A stretch of 35,952 nucleotides of DNA, from contig JAMFSL010000197.1 of the NCBI GenBank assembly GCA_026225275.1, positions 1 through 35,952 on the forward strand, read 5' to 3'. The position numbers were made by a program, and so were the translations under genes. Below the pieces are notes generated by a model. That model was not told the origin of the DNA. It did not search any database and worked only from the letters and a program-made list of their open reading frames with translations. Source of the stretch: Puia dinghuensis. GTDB lineage: Bacteria > Bacteroidota > Bacteroidia > Chitinophagales > Chitinophagaceae. Below, piece after piece: positions 1-7,472 of the stretch. The stretch's first letter is position 1, and every line of letters starts with the position of its first letter.

Positions 1-2
1 AC

Positions 3-881
3 AGCAATGTTCATATGCCGACCCAGGTAGGACTATATGACTCCGATGGAAAATTGCTCCGGCAGCTGGAAGACAATCATGATGTCAGGGATTTCATCTC
101 CAGGCATGCCTATTCGCCCCAGACGATGTTTCGTTTCAAGACGTCCGATGGAGTCGACATCGACGGTTATATGATCAAGCCTTTCCATTTCGATTCAACG
201 AAAATTTATCCGGTCGTGATGACCGTCTATGGCGGACCGGAGTCACACGATGTTTTCAATCGCTTTGCAACTGACGGCTGGCAGCAATGGCTGGCGCAGA
301 ACGGATATATCTGCGTCAACATCAACAACAGAGGGGTGGCCAATTACGGCAGTCAATTTATGAAGATCGTTTACAAGCAGCTGGGCAAATGGGAGAGCAA
401 TGATTTTGTCGAAGCAGCGCGTTATCTGGCCACGCTGCCTTATGTCGATGGCAACAGGATGGCCATTATGGGCACCAGCTATGGCGGTTACAGCACCACG
501 TACACGCTGCTGACCCATCCCGGCGTCTTCAAGGCAGGCATTGCCAATTCGCCAGTGACCGACTGGCGGCTGTACGACGATGTCTATACCGAGCGATATA
601 TGGCGCCTTTGAGCGATAACCCCGAGGGGTATAAAAACAGTTCCGACATGACGCATGCTGACGCACTAAAGGATCATCTGTTGCTGATTCATTCCATGAG
701 TGATGATAACGTACACCCGGCCAATACTATGCAGTTGCTGACGGCTCTGACCGATGCGGGGAAGGATGCCGATCTTCGGATCTATCCGATGGGCGCTCAT
801 GGTGCGGCATACAACATGCAGAGTTTTGTGCTGATCTCGACTGTGAGTTATGAGTTCCTGGAGCGTTACCTGAAAAAGTAA
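3..881 (+). CDS. Prolyl oligopeptidase / dipeptidyl peptidase IV family protein, C-terminal part (5' end outside window)
   Basis: The reading frame is open from the first bases of the window, so only the C-terminal alpha/beta-hydrolase domain and the end of the preceding propeller are present. Numbered from the first Met at position 15, the serine nucleophile is Ser155 in GTSYGGY, the catalytic Asp is Asp230 in SDDNVHP and the catalytic His is His262 in GAHG. This order and spacing match peptidase family S9B (DPP-IV), which removes X-Pro or X-Ala dipeptides from peptides. Bacteroidota homologues are usually periplasmic, but the signal peptide would lie outside the window. It converges on the response regulator gene with one base between the stop codons. 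Family assignment is secure; substrate is not visible. Confidence 0.93.
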   Translation, partial: SNVHMPTQVGLYDSDGKLLRQLEDNHDVRDFISRHAYSPQTMFRFKTSDGVDIDGYMIKPFHFDSTKIYPVVMTVYGGPESHDVFNRFATDGWQQWLAQNGYICVNINNRGVANYGSQFMKIVYKQLGKWESNDFVEAARYLATLPYVDGNRMAIMGTSYGGYSTTYTLLTHPGVFKAGIANSPVTDWRLYDDVYTERYMAPLSDNPEGYKNSSDMTHADALKDHLLLIHSMSDDNVHPANTMQLLTALTDAGKDADLRIYPMGAHGAAYNMQSFVLISTVSYEFLERYLKK

Positions 882-882
882 C

Positions 883-1587
883 TTATGACTTTCTTCCGAC
901 CATGTTCATGACGCTTTCCTTATAGTTGATTCCGATGGGGATAGTCGCCTTCCCGAGCTCGATCGTATTACCATAGATCGACCGGATATGTTTCAGGGAG
1001 ATGATGTAGGACTTGTGCACGCGGATGAAATGGCGGGAAGGGAGCGTTTTTTCCAGTTCGTTCATCGTCTGGTGCGTCACCAGTGCGTAATCGGGCGTAT
1101 AGATCTTCAGATAATCCCTCATTCCCTGGATGTAGAGGATCTCCGAGAAATTGACGCGGAAGAACTTGCTGTTCGACCGGACGAAGATATGATCCTCCGA
1201 ATAGAGGTATGCTTCTTTGGCGGCTGCGGTGAACAGGCGGCCGTCCAGTATCTTGCTGACGGCTTTGGAAAAGCGTTCGAAAGAAATAGGCTTGAGCAGG
1301 TAGTCGATGACGTTGAATTCATAGCTCTCCAGGGCGTATTCCGCATAGGCTGTTGTCAGCACGACCAGCGGAGGATCCTTCAGGCCGCGAAGGAATTGCA
1401 GGCCGCTCATGCCTGGCAGGCGGATGTCGAGGAACATGATATCTATTTCTCCGGTCTTCAATGCGGCCTCCGCCTCGGGGGCATTCCGGTAGACGCCTGC
1501 CAGTTCCAGGGTATTAATCCTGGCCAGATGGCTTTTGATCACGTCCTGGGCCAGGACTTCGTCTTCAATGATGATACATTTCAGCAA
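883..1587 (-). CDS. LytTR-family response regulator
   Basis: This 234-residue two-domain regulator has an N-terminal receiver domain with the acidic pocket Glu8-Asp9-Glu10, phosphoacceptor Asp54 in FLDIRLPG, the switch Thr78/Thr79 and Lys99 in LLKP. The C-terminal half is a LytTR DNA-binding domain, with FVRSNSKFFRVNFSEILYI and HFIRVHKSYIISLKHI segments typical of the family. It overlaps the 3' end of the sensor kinase gene by 23 bp, so the pair is translationally coupled and forms one two-component system. Target genes cannot be inferred; LytTR sites are usually pairs of short direct repeats and none was recognised nearby. Confidence 0.95.
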   Translation of the reverse strand: MLKCIIIEDEVLAQDVIKSHLARINTLELAGVYRNAPEAEAALKTGEIDIMFLDIRLPGMSGLQFLRGLKDPPLVVLTTAYAEYALESYEFNVIDYLLKPISFERFSKAVSKILDGRLFTAAAKEAYLYSEDHIFVRSNSKFFRVNFSEILYIQGMRDYLKIYTPDYALVTHQTMNELEKTLPSRHFIRVHKSYIISLKHIRSIYGNTIELGKATIPIGINYKESVMNMVGRKS

Positions 1588-2734
1588 GGGGAAAAGTTTT
1601 TAGGACCAGTGAAACGGTGAACGAACTCTTATTTAAAATTACGTCAAGCGTATGCGCGTCAGGGTAAAGGTCTTCCAGTCTTTCGCGGGCATTTCGCAGC
1701 CGCAGGGCACTCGTCCGGGTCTCGTCCTTTTCCGTCTGGATGATATCCAGATCGTAGTTGTCGGGGTACAGCAATTCCAGCAGGCTGCGGCTATGGGCAA
1801 TTCCTTTTCCATTGATCCGCTTGGCCTGTAACTCCAGGTCTGCCGTGGTACTGTTAATTACGTTCAGTACCAGCTGACCGTTGCCTACCCGGAGGGTAAT
1901 ATAAATAAAGGGTTCGCTATAGCTATGGTCCATGGCATGTTTGAAGCCATTCTCGATAAAGGAAATAAACAGGTAGGGTTCGATAGTGACTCCGGCGGTC
2001 TGGCCTTCCACCGTCAGCCGGATATCGGCATTATAGCGGATCTTTTCGATCTCAATATAATTGCGGATGAATTCGATTTCCTTGTCCAGTGGGATCCTTT
2101 CCTCATTGCATTCATAGATCAGGTAGCGCATGATATCCGCTAGTTTGACTACAACTTCCGGCGCCCGATCCGATTTTTGCATGGCGAGTGAATAGACACT
2201 GTTCAGGGTGTTAAACAGGAAATGCGGGTTGAGTTGCGCGCGCAGATAGCGCAGTTGGAAAAATCCGCTCTCCTTTCGGAAGTGTTCCACCTGGCTCTTT
2301 TCATCCAGCGATTTGCTGATGTAGAGGAGGACGATCACCAGGATCATATTGATGGCTACCCACCAGTTCACGCGGATGATAGTAAGGGTGCTGAAGGAGG
2401 CCCAGGCCTGCTGTTCGGGATAGAGCTGCTTTACACGAATAATGGCGTATAATGTGAAGATCACTAGTTGGATGACCAGGAAGGAACCTATACTCAGCAC
2501 CCAGGGGAGAAGGTGTTTGGGGCGGGTAAAGAACAGGACGCCGACGAGCCGGGCGTAGACAAGGTAAAGGGGAAAGACGAGGCCTCCGACCACCATGGCC
2601 AGAATGCAGCTGGCATAATGAGCCGTCATCATTGTAATACAATCAGTCACCGGGTTCAGGAGTGCCAGTAAGATCCAGCCGGCAGTTTCGATCCGGGAGG
2701 TACGTCTTCTGAGCGTGTCATTATCATATTCCAT
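1565..2734 (-). CDS. LytS/YehU-like sensor histidine kinase
   Basis: The 389-residue protein begins with four predicted membrane helices (about residues 17-35, 42-66, 77-100 and 124-141), then a short coiled linker and a His_kinase domain whose phosphoacceptor is His171 in the signature LNPHFLFNTLNS. The C-terminal part has a divergent ATPase region, including YLFISFIENGFKHA (N box) and NGKGIAHSRSLLELLY (G box). There is no extracytoplasmic sensor domain of notable size, so the signal is probably sensed within the membrane. It is transcribed with the LytTR regulator, with a 23-bp overlap. The 116 bp upstream, before the PAP2 gene, shows no further gene. Confidence 0.94.
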   Translation of the reverse strand: MEYDNDTLRRRTSRIETAGWILLALLNPVTDCITMMTAHYASCILAMVVGGLVFPLYLVYARLVGVLFFTRPKHLLPWVLSIGSFLVIQLVIFTLYAIIRVKQLYPEQQAWASFSTLTIIRVNWWVAINMILVIVLLYISKSLDEKSQVEHFRKESGFFQLRYLRAQLNPHFLFNTLNSVYSLAMQKSDRAPEVVVKLADIMRYLIYECNEERIPLDKEIEFIRNYIEIEKIRYNADIRLTVEGQTAGVTIEPYLFISFIENGFKHAMDHSYSEPFIYITLRVGNGQLVLNVINSTTADLELQAKRINGKGIAHSRSLLELLYPDNYDLDIIQTEKDETRTSALRLRNARERLEDLYPDAHTLDVILNKSSFTVSLVLKTFPLAEMYHH

Positions 2735-2850
2735 ATCAGCAGGTTAGTTAGCTATAAAACTAAGGCAGGTGTATGGGGACAGGAAAAGATTTCGACATAT
2801 GAGGGCAGGATGTCGATCAATTTGACCCTACCTGACGGCTTCGCGGGTAT

Positions 2851-3681
2851 TTAACCAAAATGATACAGCATTGTGAGTCCTTTCCCGTGGGTGGTGAAGG
2901 GTAGAATGTTGATTTTTTGTGGGTTCTTCACGCGGCGGTGGAGGAGCGGGACCAGCATACCGGAAGCGATGCCTACTGCTGCGCCTAAGGTGATATCCGT
3001 TGGGAAATGTTCTCCCGCCAGGTTCCGCCAGTAGCCGGTCAGCGCCGTCATGACCGCTGCTCCGCCATAGAATGCCCATTTATACCTCGAATCGGGATGG
3101 TAGTCCGCATAGGCCTGTGCAATAAAAAAGACAGAAGTGCCTACCAGGGCGACGTGACCGGCAAAAAAGGAATTTCTCGAATTAAAGGATTCCCGTGTTC
3201 CGATCGGGCTGGCCGATTCATAGACCAGCGGGCGATGGCGGCTGACATAATGTACGGCGGAAGTGTAGAGGACGCCGGTAAGGGTCATGGCTTCGCCGTA
3301 TAAAAAGGTCAGTTTCCAAAAATCCTTCCGCATTTTTTTGTCGATACCGAACACGATCAATGGCAGTGGCATGGCCAGGAAAAACGGTTTGTAGCTGAGT
3401 TCGTCGATGCTGTGATTATAGGGATGCACGGCCCAGCGATCGAACCAATCGATCTTACTTATTTTCAGGCTTTCCACTTCCGCCAGACTGGAAGGCGCTT
3501 TTTTGGAGATCTGGGAGAAATTGTACAGGTCCCAGGCGGCTGCTGCGGTCACCACCGGAATATCGACGATCGGCCGGATGGTATAGACCGGGTCGTGGAT
3601 CGGTGACGATGAGTCCGGCTGGCCCGATACGCCGGCGGCTATACCAACACTCAGCAATGCAAGGAAGACTATTTTACTCAT
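2851..3681 (-). CDS. PAP2-superfamily membrane-associated phosphatase
   Basis: The 276-residue protein has an N-terminal signal peptide (MSKIVFLALLSVGIAAGVSG) and the three phosphatase motifs of the PAP2/acid phosphatase fold. These are a degenerate first motif in HYVSRHRPL, the second in NSFFAGHV (the active-site His) and the third in WRNLAGEHFPTD (Arg, His and Asp). Family members dephosphorylate undecaprenyl-pyrophosphate, phosphatidic acid or similar lipids on the periplasmic face. The first motif lacks the usual Lys but keeps the Arg-Pro. It is a single gene, divergent from the pirin gene. The lipid substrate cannot be told from the sequence. Confidence 0.88.
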   Translation of the reverse strand: MSKIVFLALLSVGIAAGVSGQPDSSSPIHDPVYTIRPIVDIPVVTAAAAWDLYNFSQISKKAPSSLAEVESLKISKIDWFDRWAVHPYNHSIDELSYKPFFLAMPLPLIVFGIDKKMRKDFWKLTFLYGEAMTLTGVLYTSAVHYVSRHRPLVYESASPIGTRESFNSRNSFFAGHVALVGTSVFFIAQAYADYHPDSRYKWAFYGGAAVMTALTGYWRNLAGEHFPTDITLGAAVGIASGMLVPLLHRRVKNPQKINILPFTTHGKGLTMLYHFG

Positions 3682-3749
3682 AGCAGGAATTGCAGGGGTA
3701 AGTTACAAAATCTTAAGGTAGGTTAATGGACCTCCGCCATCCAGGGTAG

Positions 3750-3757
3750 TACCTTTG
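3750..3757 (+). promoter_or_regulatory. Candidate Bacteroidota -7 element upstream of the pirin gene
   Basis: TACCTTTG matches the Bacteroidota -7 consensus TAnnTTTG and lies 22 bp upstream of the pirin start codon. No convincing -33 TTG is found 19-21 bp further up (the region reads TTAATGG), so this rests on one box only. Confidence 0.45.
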
Positions 3758-3779
3758 GGTAGTAAAAAACAATGAAAAT

Positions 3780-4505
3780 ATGGAAAATACAATCTTACAT
3801 AAGGCCGACACCCGGGGACATGCCGAGCATGGCTGGCTGGAGAGCCATCAATCTTTCAGTTTTGCCGGTTATTTCAACCCCGAGAGGATCCAGTTCGGCA
3901 TGCTGCGGGTCCTGAATGACGATATCGTAGCCGGCGGAAGGGGGTTTGGTTCCCACCCTCACGATAACATGGAAATCATCAGTATTCCGTTGGAAGGCAG
4001 CCTCGTCCACGAGGACAATCTGGGTCACCGGCAGGTCGTCAGCCAGGGAGAGATCCAGGTGATGAGCACCGGGAAAGGAGTATTCCACAGCGAATACAAC
4101 AACAGCCCCGACCAGCCGGCCAAATTCCTGCAGATCTGGATTTTTCCCAACCGGCTGAATGTCGAACCCCGGTATGACCAGGTGCGGCTGGACCCGGAAA
4201 AGAGGTATAACCGGCTGCAGCAGATCTTGTCGCCCGACCCGGAAGGTGAAGGTGTCTGGATCTACCAGGATGCGTGGTTTCATATGGGTCGCTGGGATGC
4301 CGGGCGGGAATTCAGCTATCAACTGAAGAAGAAAGGCAACGGGATTTATTTTTTCGTCATCAAGGGATCGTTCGATGTCAATGGGCAGACCTTAGAGGCC
4401 CGGGATGGACTGGGGATCACTGATACGGAAACAGTCAACCTGCGGTCATTGGAAGAGGGTTCCGAGATACTGGTGATCGAAGTGCCCATGCAAAATAAAA
4501 TTTAA
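3780..4505 (+). CDS. Pirin family protein (bicupin, quercetinase-like)
   Basis: The 241-residue bicupin has the complete N-terminal metal site of the pirin/YhhW group: His59 and His61 in SHPHDN, His103 and Glu105 in VFHSEY. Bacterial YhhW cleaves quercetin using this site, and other pirins act as redox or transcription cofactors, so enzymatic activity is likely but the substrate is not certain. The C-terminal cupin is degenerate. The neighbouring ring-cleaving dioxygenase (11 bp downstream) and carboxylesterase suggest a small co-transcribed set acting on aromatic or quinone compounds. Confidence 0.93.
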   Translation: MENTILHKADTRGHAEHGWLESHQSFSFAGYFNPERIQFGMLRVLNDDIVAGGRGFGSHPHDNMEIISIPLEGSLVHEDNLGHRQVVSQGEIQVMSTGKGVFHSEYNNSPDQPAKFLQIWIFPNRLNVEPRYDQVRLDPEKRYNRLQQILSPDPEGEGVWIYQDAWFHMGRWDAGREFSYQLKKKGNGIYFFVIKGSFDVNGQTLEARDGLGITDTETVNLRSLEEGSEILVIEVPMQNKI

Positions 4506-4515
4506 AGAAAAAAAT

Positions 4516-5451
4516 ATGACAAACAATATAAACGGCATTCACCATATAACGGCTATTGCTGGTGATGCCCAACGAAACTTTGATTTTTATACCCGGGTAC
4601 TGGGGCTGCGGATGGTCAAGAGGACCGTTAATTTCGACGACCCCGGAACCTACCATTTTTACTATGGCAATGAGACCGGCACGCCCGGCACCATTCTCAC
4701 CTTCTTTCCATGGGAAGGGGCAGCCAAGGGACGTGCGGGCACTGGTATGGCCACGGAGATCGGCTATTCCGTTGCGAAAGACAGTCTGGAATTCTGGGCG
4801 GAGCGCTTTCGCCGTCTTAACGTTCGTCACGGGGAAATAGCAGAGAGGATGGGGGAGAGCTACTTGCCTTTCGAAGATCCGGACGGATTACGAATTGAGC
4901 TGATCGCCTCCAAGTATCCTGATGACCGGAAGCCATGGGCCACCGATGAAGTGGCGGCCGAGGTAGCCACCAAAGGCTTCCATAGCGTCACGCTGACGTT
5001 GAGAGATGTCCGGCCGACGGCGGCCATTCTGACCGATGTGTTCGACTACCAGTTGGAAGGGCAGGAAGGGGACAGATACCGGTATCGTACCGATGCTATT
5101 CCCACAGCGTCCATCGTCGATCTGGTTGCGGCGCCCAATATGGCCCGCGGGTTGAGCGGCGGTGGCACCAATCATCACGTTGCTTTCCGTGTCGCCAATG
5201 AGGAGGTACAGATGGCATTCCGTGAAAAGATACTCAGTAAGGGGCTGCATATCACGCCGAAGATCAACCGGGATTATTTCTTTTCGCTGTATTTCCGCGA
5301 GCCGGGCGGCGTGCTGTTCGAGCTGGCGACCGACAATCCCGGATTCACGGTGGATGAGCCGCTGGATCAGTTGGGTACCCATCTTAAGCTGCCGGTGCAA
5401 TATGAACCGATGCGTGCGAGTATCGAGCAATCATTACCAATTTTACATTAA
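4516..5451 (+). CDS. Ring-cleaving dioxygenase, VOC (glyoxalase) fold, MhqO/PcpA-like
   Basis: The 311-residue protein has two vicinal-oxygen-chelate modules. The likely metal triad is His10 (GIHHITAI), His220 (TNHHVAF) and Glu269 (LFELATD); the 49-residue distance between the last two equals that in PcpA-type hydroquinone dioxygenases. The DPDGLRIELI segment near residue 122 is the internal counterpart in the first module. Members cleave hydroquinones or respond to quinone stress (MhqO in Bacillus). It sits between pirin and an esterase; in Bacillus, mhqO is likewise linked to a carboxylesterase (mhqD), which supports an operon that detoxifies quinones. Exact substrate unknown. Confidence 0.9.
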   Translation: MTNNINGIHHITAIAGDAQRNFDFYTRVLGLRMVKRTVNFDDPGTYHFYYGNETGTPGTILTFFPWEGAAKGRAGTGMATEIGYSVAKDSLEFWAERFRRLNVRHGEIAERMGESYLPFEDPDGLRIELIASKYPDDRKPWATDEVAAEVATKGFHSVTLTLRDVRPTAAILTDVFDYQLEGQEGDRYRYRTDAIPTASIVDLVAAPNMARGLSGGGTNHHVAFRVANEEVQMAFREKILSKGLHITPKINRDYFFSLYFREPGGVLFELATDNPGFTVDEPLDQLGTHLKLPVQYEPMRASIEQSLPILH

Positions 5452-5489
5452 CAGGAGCCGCGGGAAGCGGTTCCGGGAAAGGAAGAATT

Positions 5490-6119
5490 ATGCATACAAA
5501 AAATATTATCATTGCCGGACAACCGCTGGCGACGGCAGACCGGGCGTTGATCATGGTTCATGGGCGCGGTGCGTCGGCGGAAGATATCCTTTCGCTGGCG
5601 GATCATTTACCGGTGAAGGAATACGCTTTGCTGGCGCCGGAGGCGACGGCTCATTCGTGGTATCCTCAGTCTTTTTTAGCGCCGCCGGCACTGAATCAGC
5701 CGTGGCTCAATTCAGCTCTGGATCTATTGACGGCGACAGTCGAGGATGTGGTTAGTGCCGGCATTCGGAGAGAGAAGATCTTTTTCCTTGGTTTTTCGCA
5801 AGGCGCTTGTCTGACGTTAGAGTTTGCTGCACGGAATGCGGCGCGGTATGGCGGGTTGGCGGCTTTTACCGGCGGGTTGATCGGGGATAAGATCTATGCG
5901 GAGAATTACAAAGGAGATTTTGGCGGGATGCCGGTGTTTATCGGTACGGGAGATCATGATCCGCATGTGCCGTTGCAAAGAGTGGAGGCAACGACGGCCT
6001 TGTTGCGGGGCCTGCATGCTGACGTGACCGAGAAAGTGTATCCGGGGAGGCCGCATACTATTGTGGCGGATGAGATGGCGCAGGCGGCACGGGTAGTGTT
6101 TGGCGGAGGCGCGAGGTGA
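5490..6119 (+). CDS. Phospholipase/carboxylesterase family alpha/beta hydrolase (MhqD-like)
   Basis: The 209-residue serine hydrolase has the nucleophile Ser103 in GFSQGA, an acid at Asp157 in GDHDPHVP and His189 in GRPHT. An HGRGAS oxyanion-hole motif lies near residue 24. Length and motifs fit the cytosolic carboxylesterase/acyl-protein thioesterase family. It follows the ring-cleaving dioxygenase after 38 bp containing the purine-rich stretch AAAGGAAG just upstream of the ATG, and is the last gene of that run. The mhqO-mhqD pairing known from Firmicutes suggests a shared role in handling quinones or their ring-cleavage products; this is inference from context. Confidence 0.88.
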   Translation: MHTKNIIIAGQPLATADRALIMVHGRGASAEDILSLADHLPVKEYALLAPEATAHSWYPQSFLAPPALNQPWLNSALDLLTATVEDVVSAGIRREKIFFLGFSQGACLTLEFAARNAARYGGLAAFTGGLIGDKIYAENYKGDFGGMPVFIGTGDHDPHVPLQRVEATTALLRGLHADVTEKVYPGRPHTIVADEMAQAARVVFGGGAR

Positions 6120-6146
6120 TCGGCCGGAGGCGCGAGGTGATCCGCC
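6102..6146. repeat. 21-bp-period tandem duplication inside an inverted repeat, between convergent genes
   Basis: The 18-base unit CGGAGGCGCGAGGTGATC occurs at 6104-6121 and again at 6125-6142, a period of 21 bp. The first copy contains the esterase stop codon. The block is framed by GGCGGA (6102-6107) and TCCGCC (6141-6146), so it can fold as a GC-rich hairpin between the convergent esterase and Crp/Fnr genes. It may help end transcription, although no T-run follows. Confidence 0.55.
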
Positions 6147-6151
6147 AGTGG

Positions 6152-6733
6152 CTAGTGCCGCTTTTGCATCGTACTCCTGATCTTGCTGAGAAATTCCGGT
6201 GACACGCCGATATAGCGGGCGATCTGGTGCTGAGGCACGCGTTGGGCTATCTGCGGATATTTTTCAAGAAATTGAAGATATCGTTCTTCCGCGGTCTGCG
6301 AAACTGTCGCATAAAATCGTTGCTGCAGGACGCTGAGCGATCTTTGTACCAGCAGCCGGAACATCCTTTCAAATGCAGGGACCTTTTCGAACAGCAGGGC
6401 CTTGCCGGGGTAGTCGATCGAGAGCAGTTCGCAGTCTTCCAGGGTTTCGATAAATAGATTCGACGGCGTGCGTTGGGAGAAACTGGTCAGGTCACTGACC
6501 CACCAGCCCTCGACTGCAAAAAGAAGGATCGTTTCCACGCCTTCTGTGTCCAGGTAATAAGACCGGATACATCCTTTCAGGATAAAAGCTTCAAAATCAC
6601 ATGTTTCCCCTTCCTGCAGCAGGAAAGTCCGTTTTTTCACGTGACGATGCCGCAGCAGGGAGTGGAAGAAGGTCAATTCTTCTTCGGTAAGGTGGATATA
6701 GGTGGCTACGAAATTGTCGATGGCTTCGAACAT
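6152..6733 (-). CDS. Crp/Fnr-family transcriptional regulator
   Basis: A cyclic-nucleotide-binding-type beta-barrel (about residues 10-115, HRHVKKRTFLLQEGETCDFEAFILKGCIRSYYLD) is followed by a dimer helix and a C-terminal helix-turn-helix (HQIARYIGVSPEFLSKIR). The Met at 6733 (MFEAIDNF) is preferred, giving 193 residues, because this is where homologues normally begin. An upstream in-frame ATG at 6793 would add 20 residues without domain features and would place the start within 4 bp of the TetR operator. No FNR-type cysteine cluster is seen. It is divergent from tetR, so the shared 88-bp gap may allow cross-regulation. Confidence 0.88.
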   Translation of the reverse strand: MFEAIDNFVATYIHLTEEELTFFHSLLRHRHVKKRTFLLQEGETCDFEAFILKGCIRSYYLDTEGVETILLFAVEGWWVSDLTSFSQRTPSNLFIETLEDCELLSIDYPGKALLFEKVPAFERMFRLLVQRSLSVLQQRFYATVSQTAEERYLQFLEKYPQIAQRVPQHQIARYIGVSPEFLSKIRSTMQKRH

Positions 6734-6786
6734 GAAACGAATGTAAGGATATGCAGGAGTCGTGGGGAAGGGGGGCAAAGAAATAT

Positions 6787-6817
6787 TTTGCAATTAATAC
6801 CGAATGGTATATTTTTG
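6787..6817 (+). promoter_or_regulatory. Candidate tetR promoter (TTTG - 19 bp - TATTTTTG)
   Basis: TTTG at 6787-6790 and TATTTTTG at 6810-6817 are separated by 19 bp, an exact fit to the Bacteroidota housekeeping promoter (TTTG, 19-21 bp, TAnnTTTG). The spacer holds the operator palindrome at 6797-6810. Transcription would begin near 6822-6824, which bears on the tetR start codon. Confidence 0.65.
6797..6810. promoter_or_regulatory. TetR operator 1 (ATACCGAATGGTAT)
   Basis: This inverted repeat with 5-bp arms ATACC/GGTAT lies between the -33 and -7 boxes of the tetR promoter. The same palindrome, differing only in the central bases, is found before the next two genes at 7444 and 8248. Location in its own promoter predicts autorepression. 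Confidence 0.78.
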
Positions 6818-6821
6818 TGTT

Positions 6822-7424
6822 GTGAAAGAGGATAAAAATATCAGTAAAGCGGAGCGCACCCGGCAGTTCATCATCGAGAAGACTGCACCCATCTTTAATA
6901 AGAAGGGGTATGCGGGTACTTCGCTGTCTGATATCACCGAGGCGACGGGGCTGACCAAGGGCAGTATCTATGGTAATTTTGCCGATAAGGATGAGGTGGC
7001 GCTGGCGGCGTTCGATTATAATATTGCCAGGATGAGGGCAGTGACGAGCGCGGAGATGGCGAAGCACAACACGGCCAGGGAGCAATTGCTGGCCTATGTG
7101 GAGGTGTATGGGAACTATATGAAATATTCTTTCCAGACCGGGGGATGTCCTATTATGAACACCACCGTAGATGCGGATGATACGCACCCGGTCTTGAAAA
7201 GCAAGGTCTGCCAGGTGATGATGGCCTGGAAAGACCGGGTGGCCGGGCTGATAGAAAAGGGGATCGCGAATAAAGAGTTCAAAAAGGATACCGATTCCGA
7301 ACAGACGGCCCTGACTCTTTTTGCGATGATCGAAGGCGCTATTCTGATCAATCAGGCTACGGGCCGGCTCGATTACCGTAAAAAAGTATTGCAATCCGCT
7401 GAAAAGCTGATAAAAGACTTATAA
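6822..7424 (+). CDS. TetR/AcrR-family transcriptional repressor
   Basis: The N-terminal helix-turn-helix is typical of TetR (TRQFIIEKTAPIFNKKGYAGTSLSDITEATGLTKGSIYGNF), followed by an all-helical ligand domain with one GCPI motif. Length is about 200 residues. The GTG at 6822 is preferred over an in-frame ATG at 6804, because the ATG lies inside the operator and upstream of the predicted transcription start. The GTG would give an almost leaderless message, and homologues start with a similar KEDKNISKAERTR run. It probably represses itself, the downstream dehydrogenase and the efflux pump through the three shared palindromes. The inducer is not known. Confidence 0.88.
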   Translation: MKEDKNISKAERTRQFIIEKTAPIFNKKGYAGTSLSDITEATGLTKGSIYGNFADKDEVALAAFDYNIARMRAVTSAEMAKHNTAREQLLAYVEVYGNYMKYSFQTGGCPIMNTTVDADDTHPVLKSKVCQVMMAWKDRVAGLIEKGIANKEFKKDTDSEQTALTLFAMIEGAILINQATGRLDYRKKVLQSAEKLIKDL

Positions 7425-7443
7425 AATTTTTTTGTTCAAAAAT

Positions 7444-7457
7444 ATACCGATCGGTAT
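7444..7457. promoter_or_regulatory. TetR operator 2 (ATACCGATCGGTAT)
   Basis: This is a perfect 14-bp palindrome, 15 bp upstream of the dehydrogenase start codon. A TTTG at 7431-7434 could serve as the -33 box, with a poor -7 (TATTAAAA) 20 bp later, so the operator again fills the promoter spacer. Confidence 0.8.
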
Positions 7458-7472
7458 TAAAAATTAAATGAT

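Noticed and set aside
988-1620. 210-codon plus-strand frame opposite the LytTR regulator
   Set aside because: The composition is that of an antisense reading of the response regulator and no domain is recognisable.
5078-5091. GATACCGGTATC palindrome resembling the TetR operator
   Set aside because: It lies inside the ring-cleaving dioxygenase coding region and lacks the spacer bases of the operator motif (arms directly adjoin), so it is treated as coincidence.
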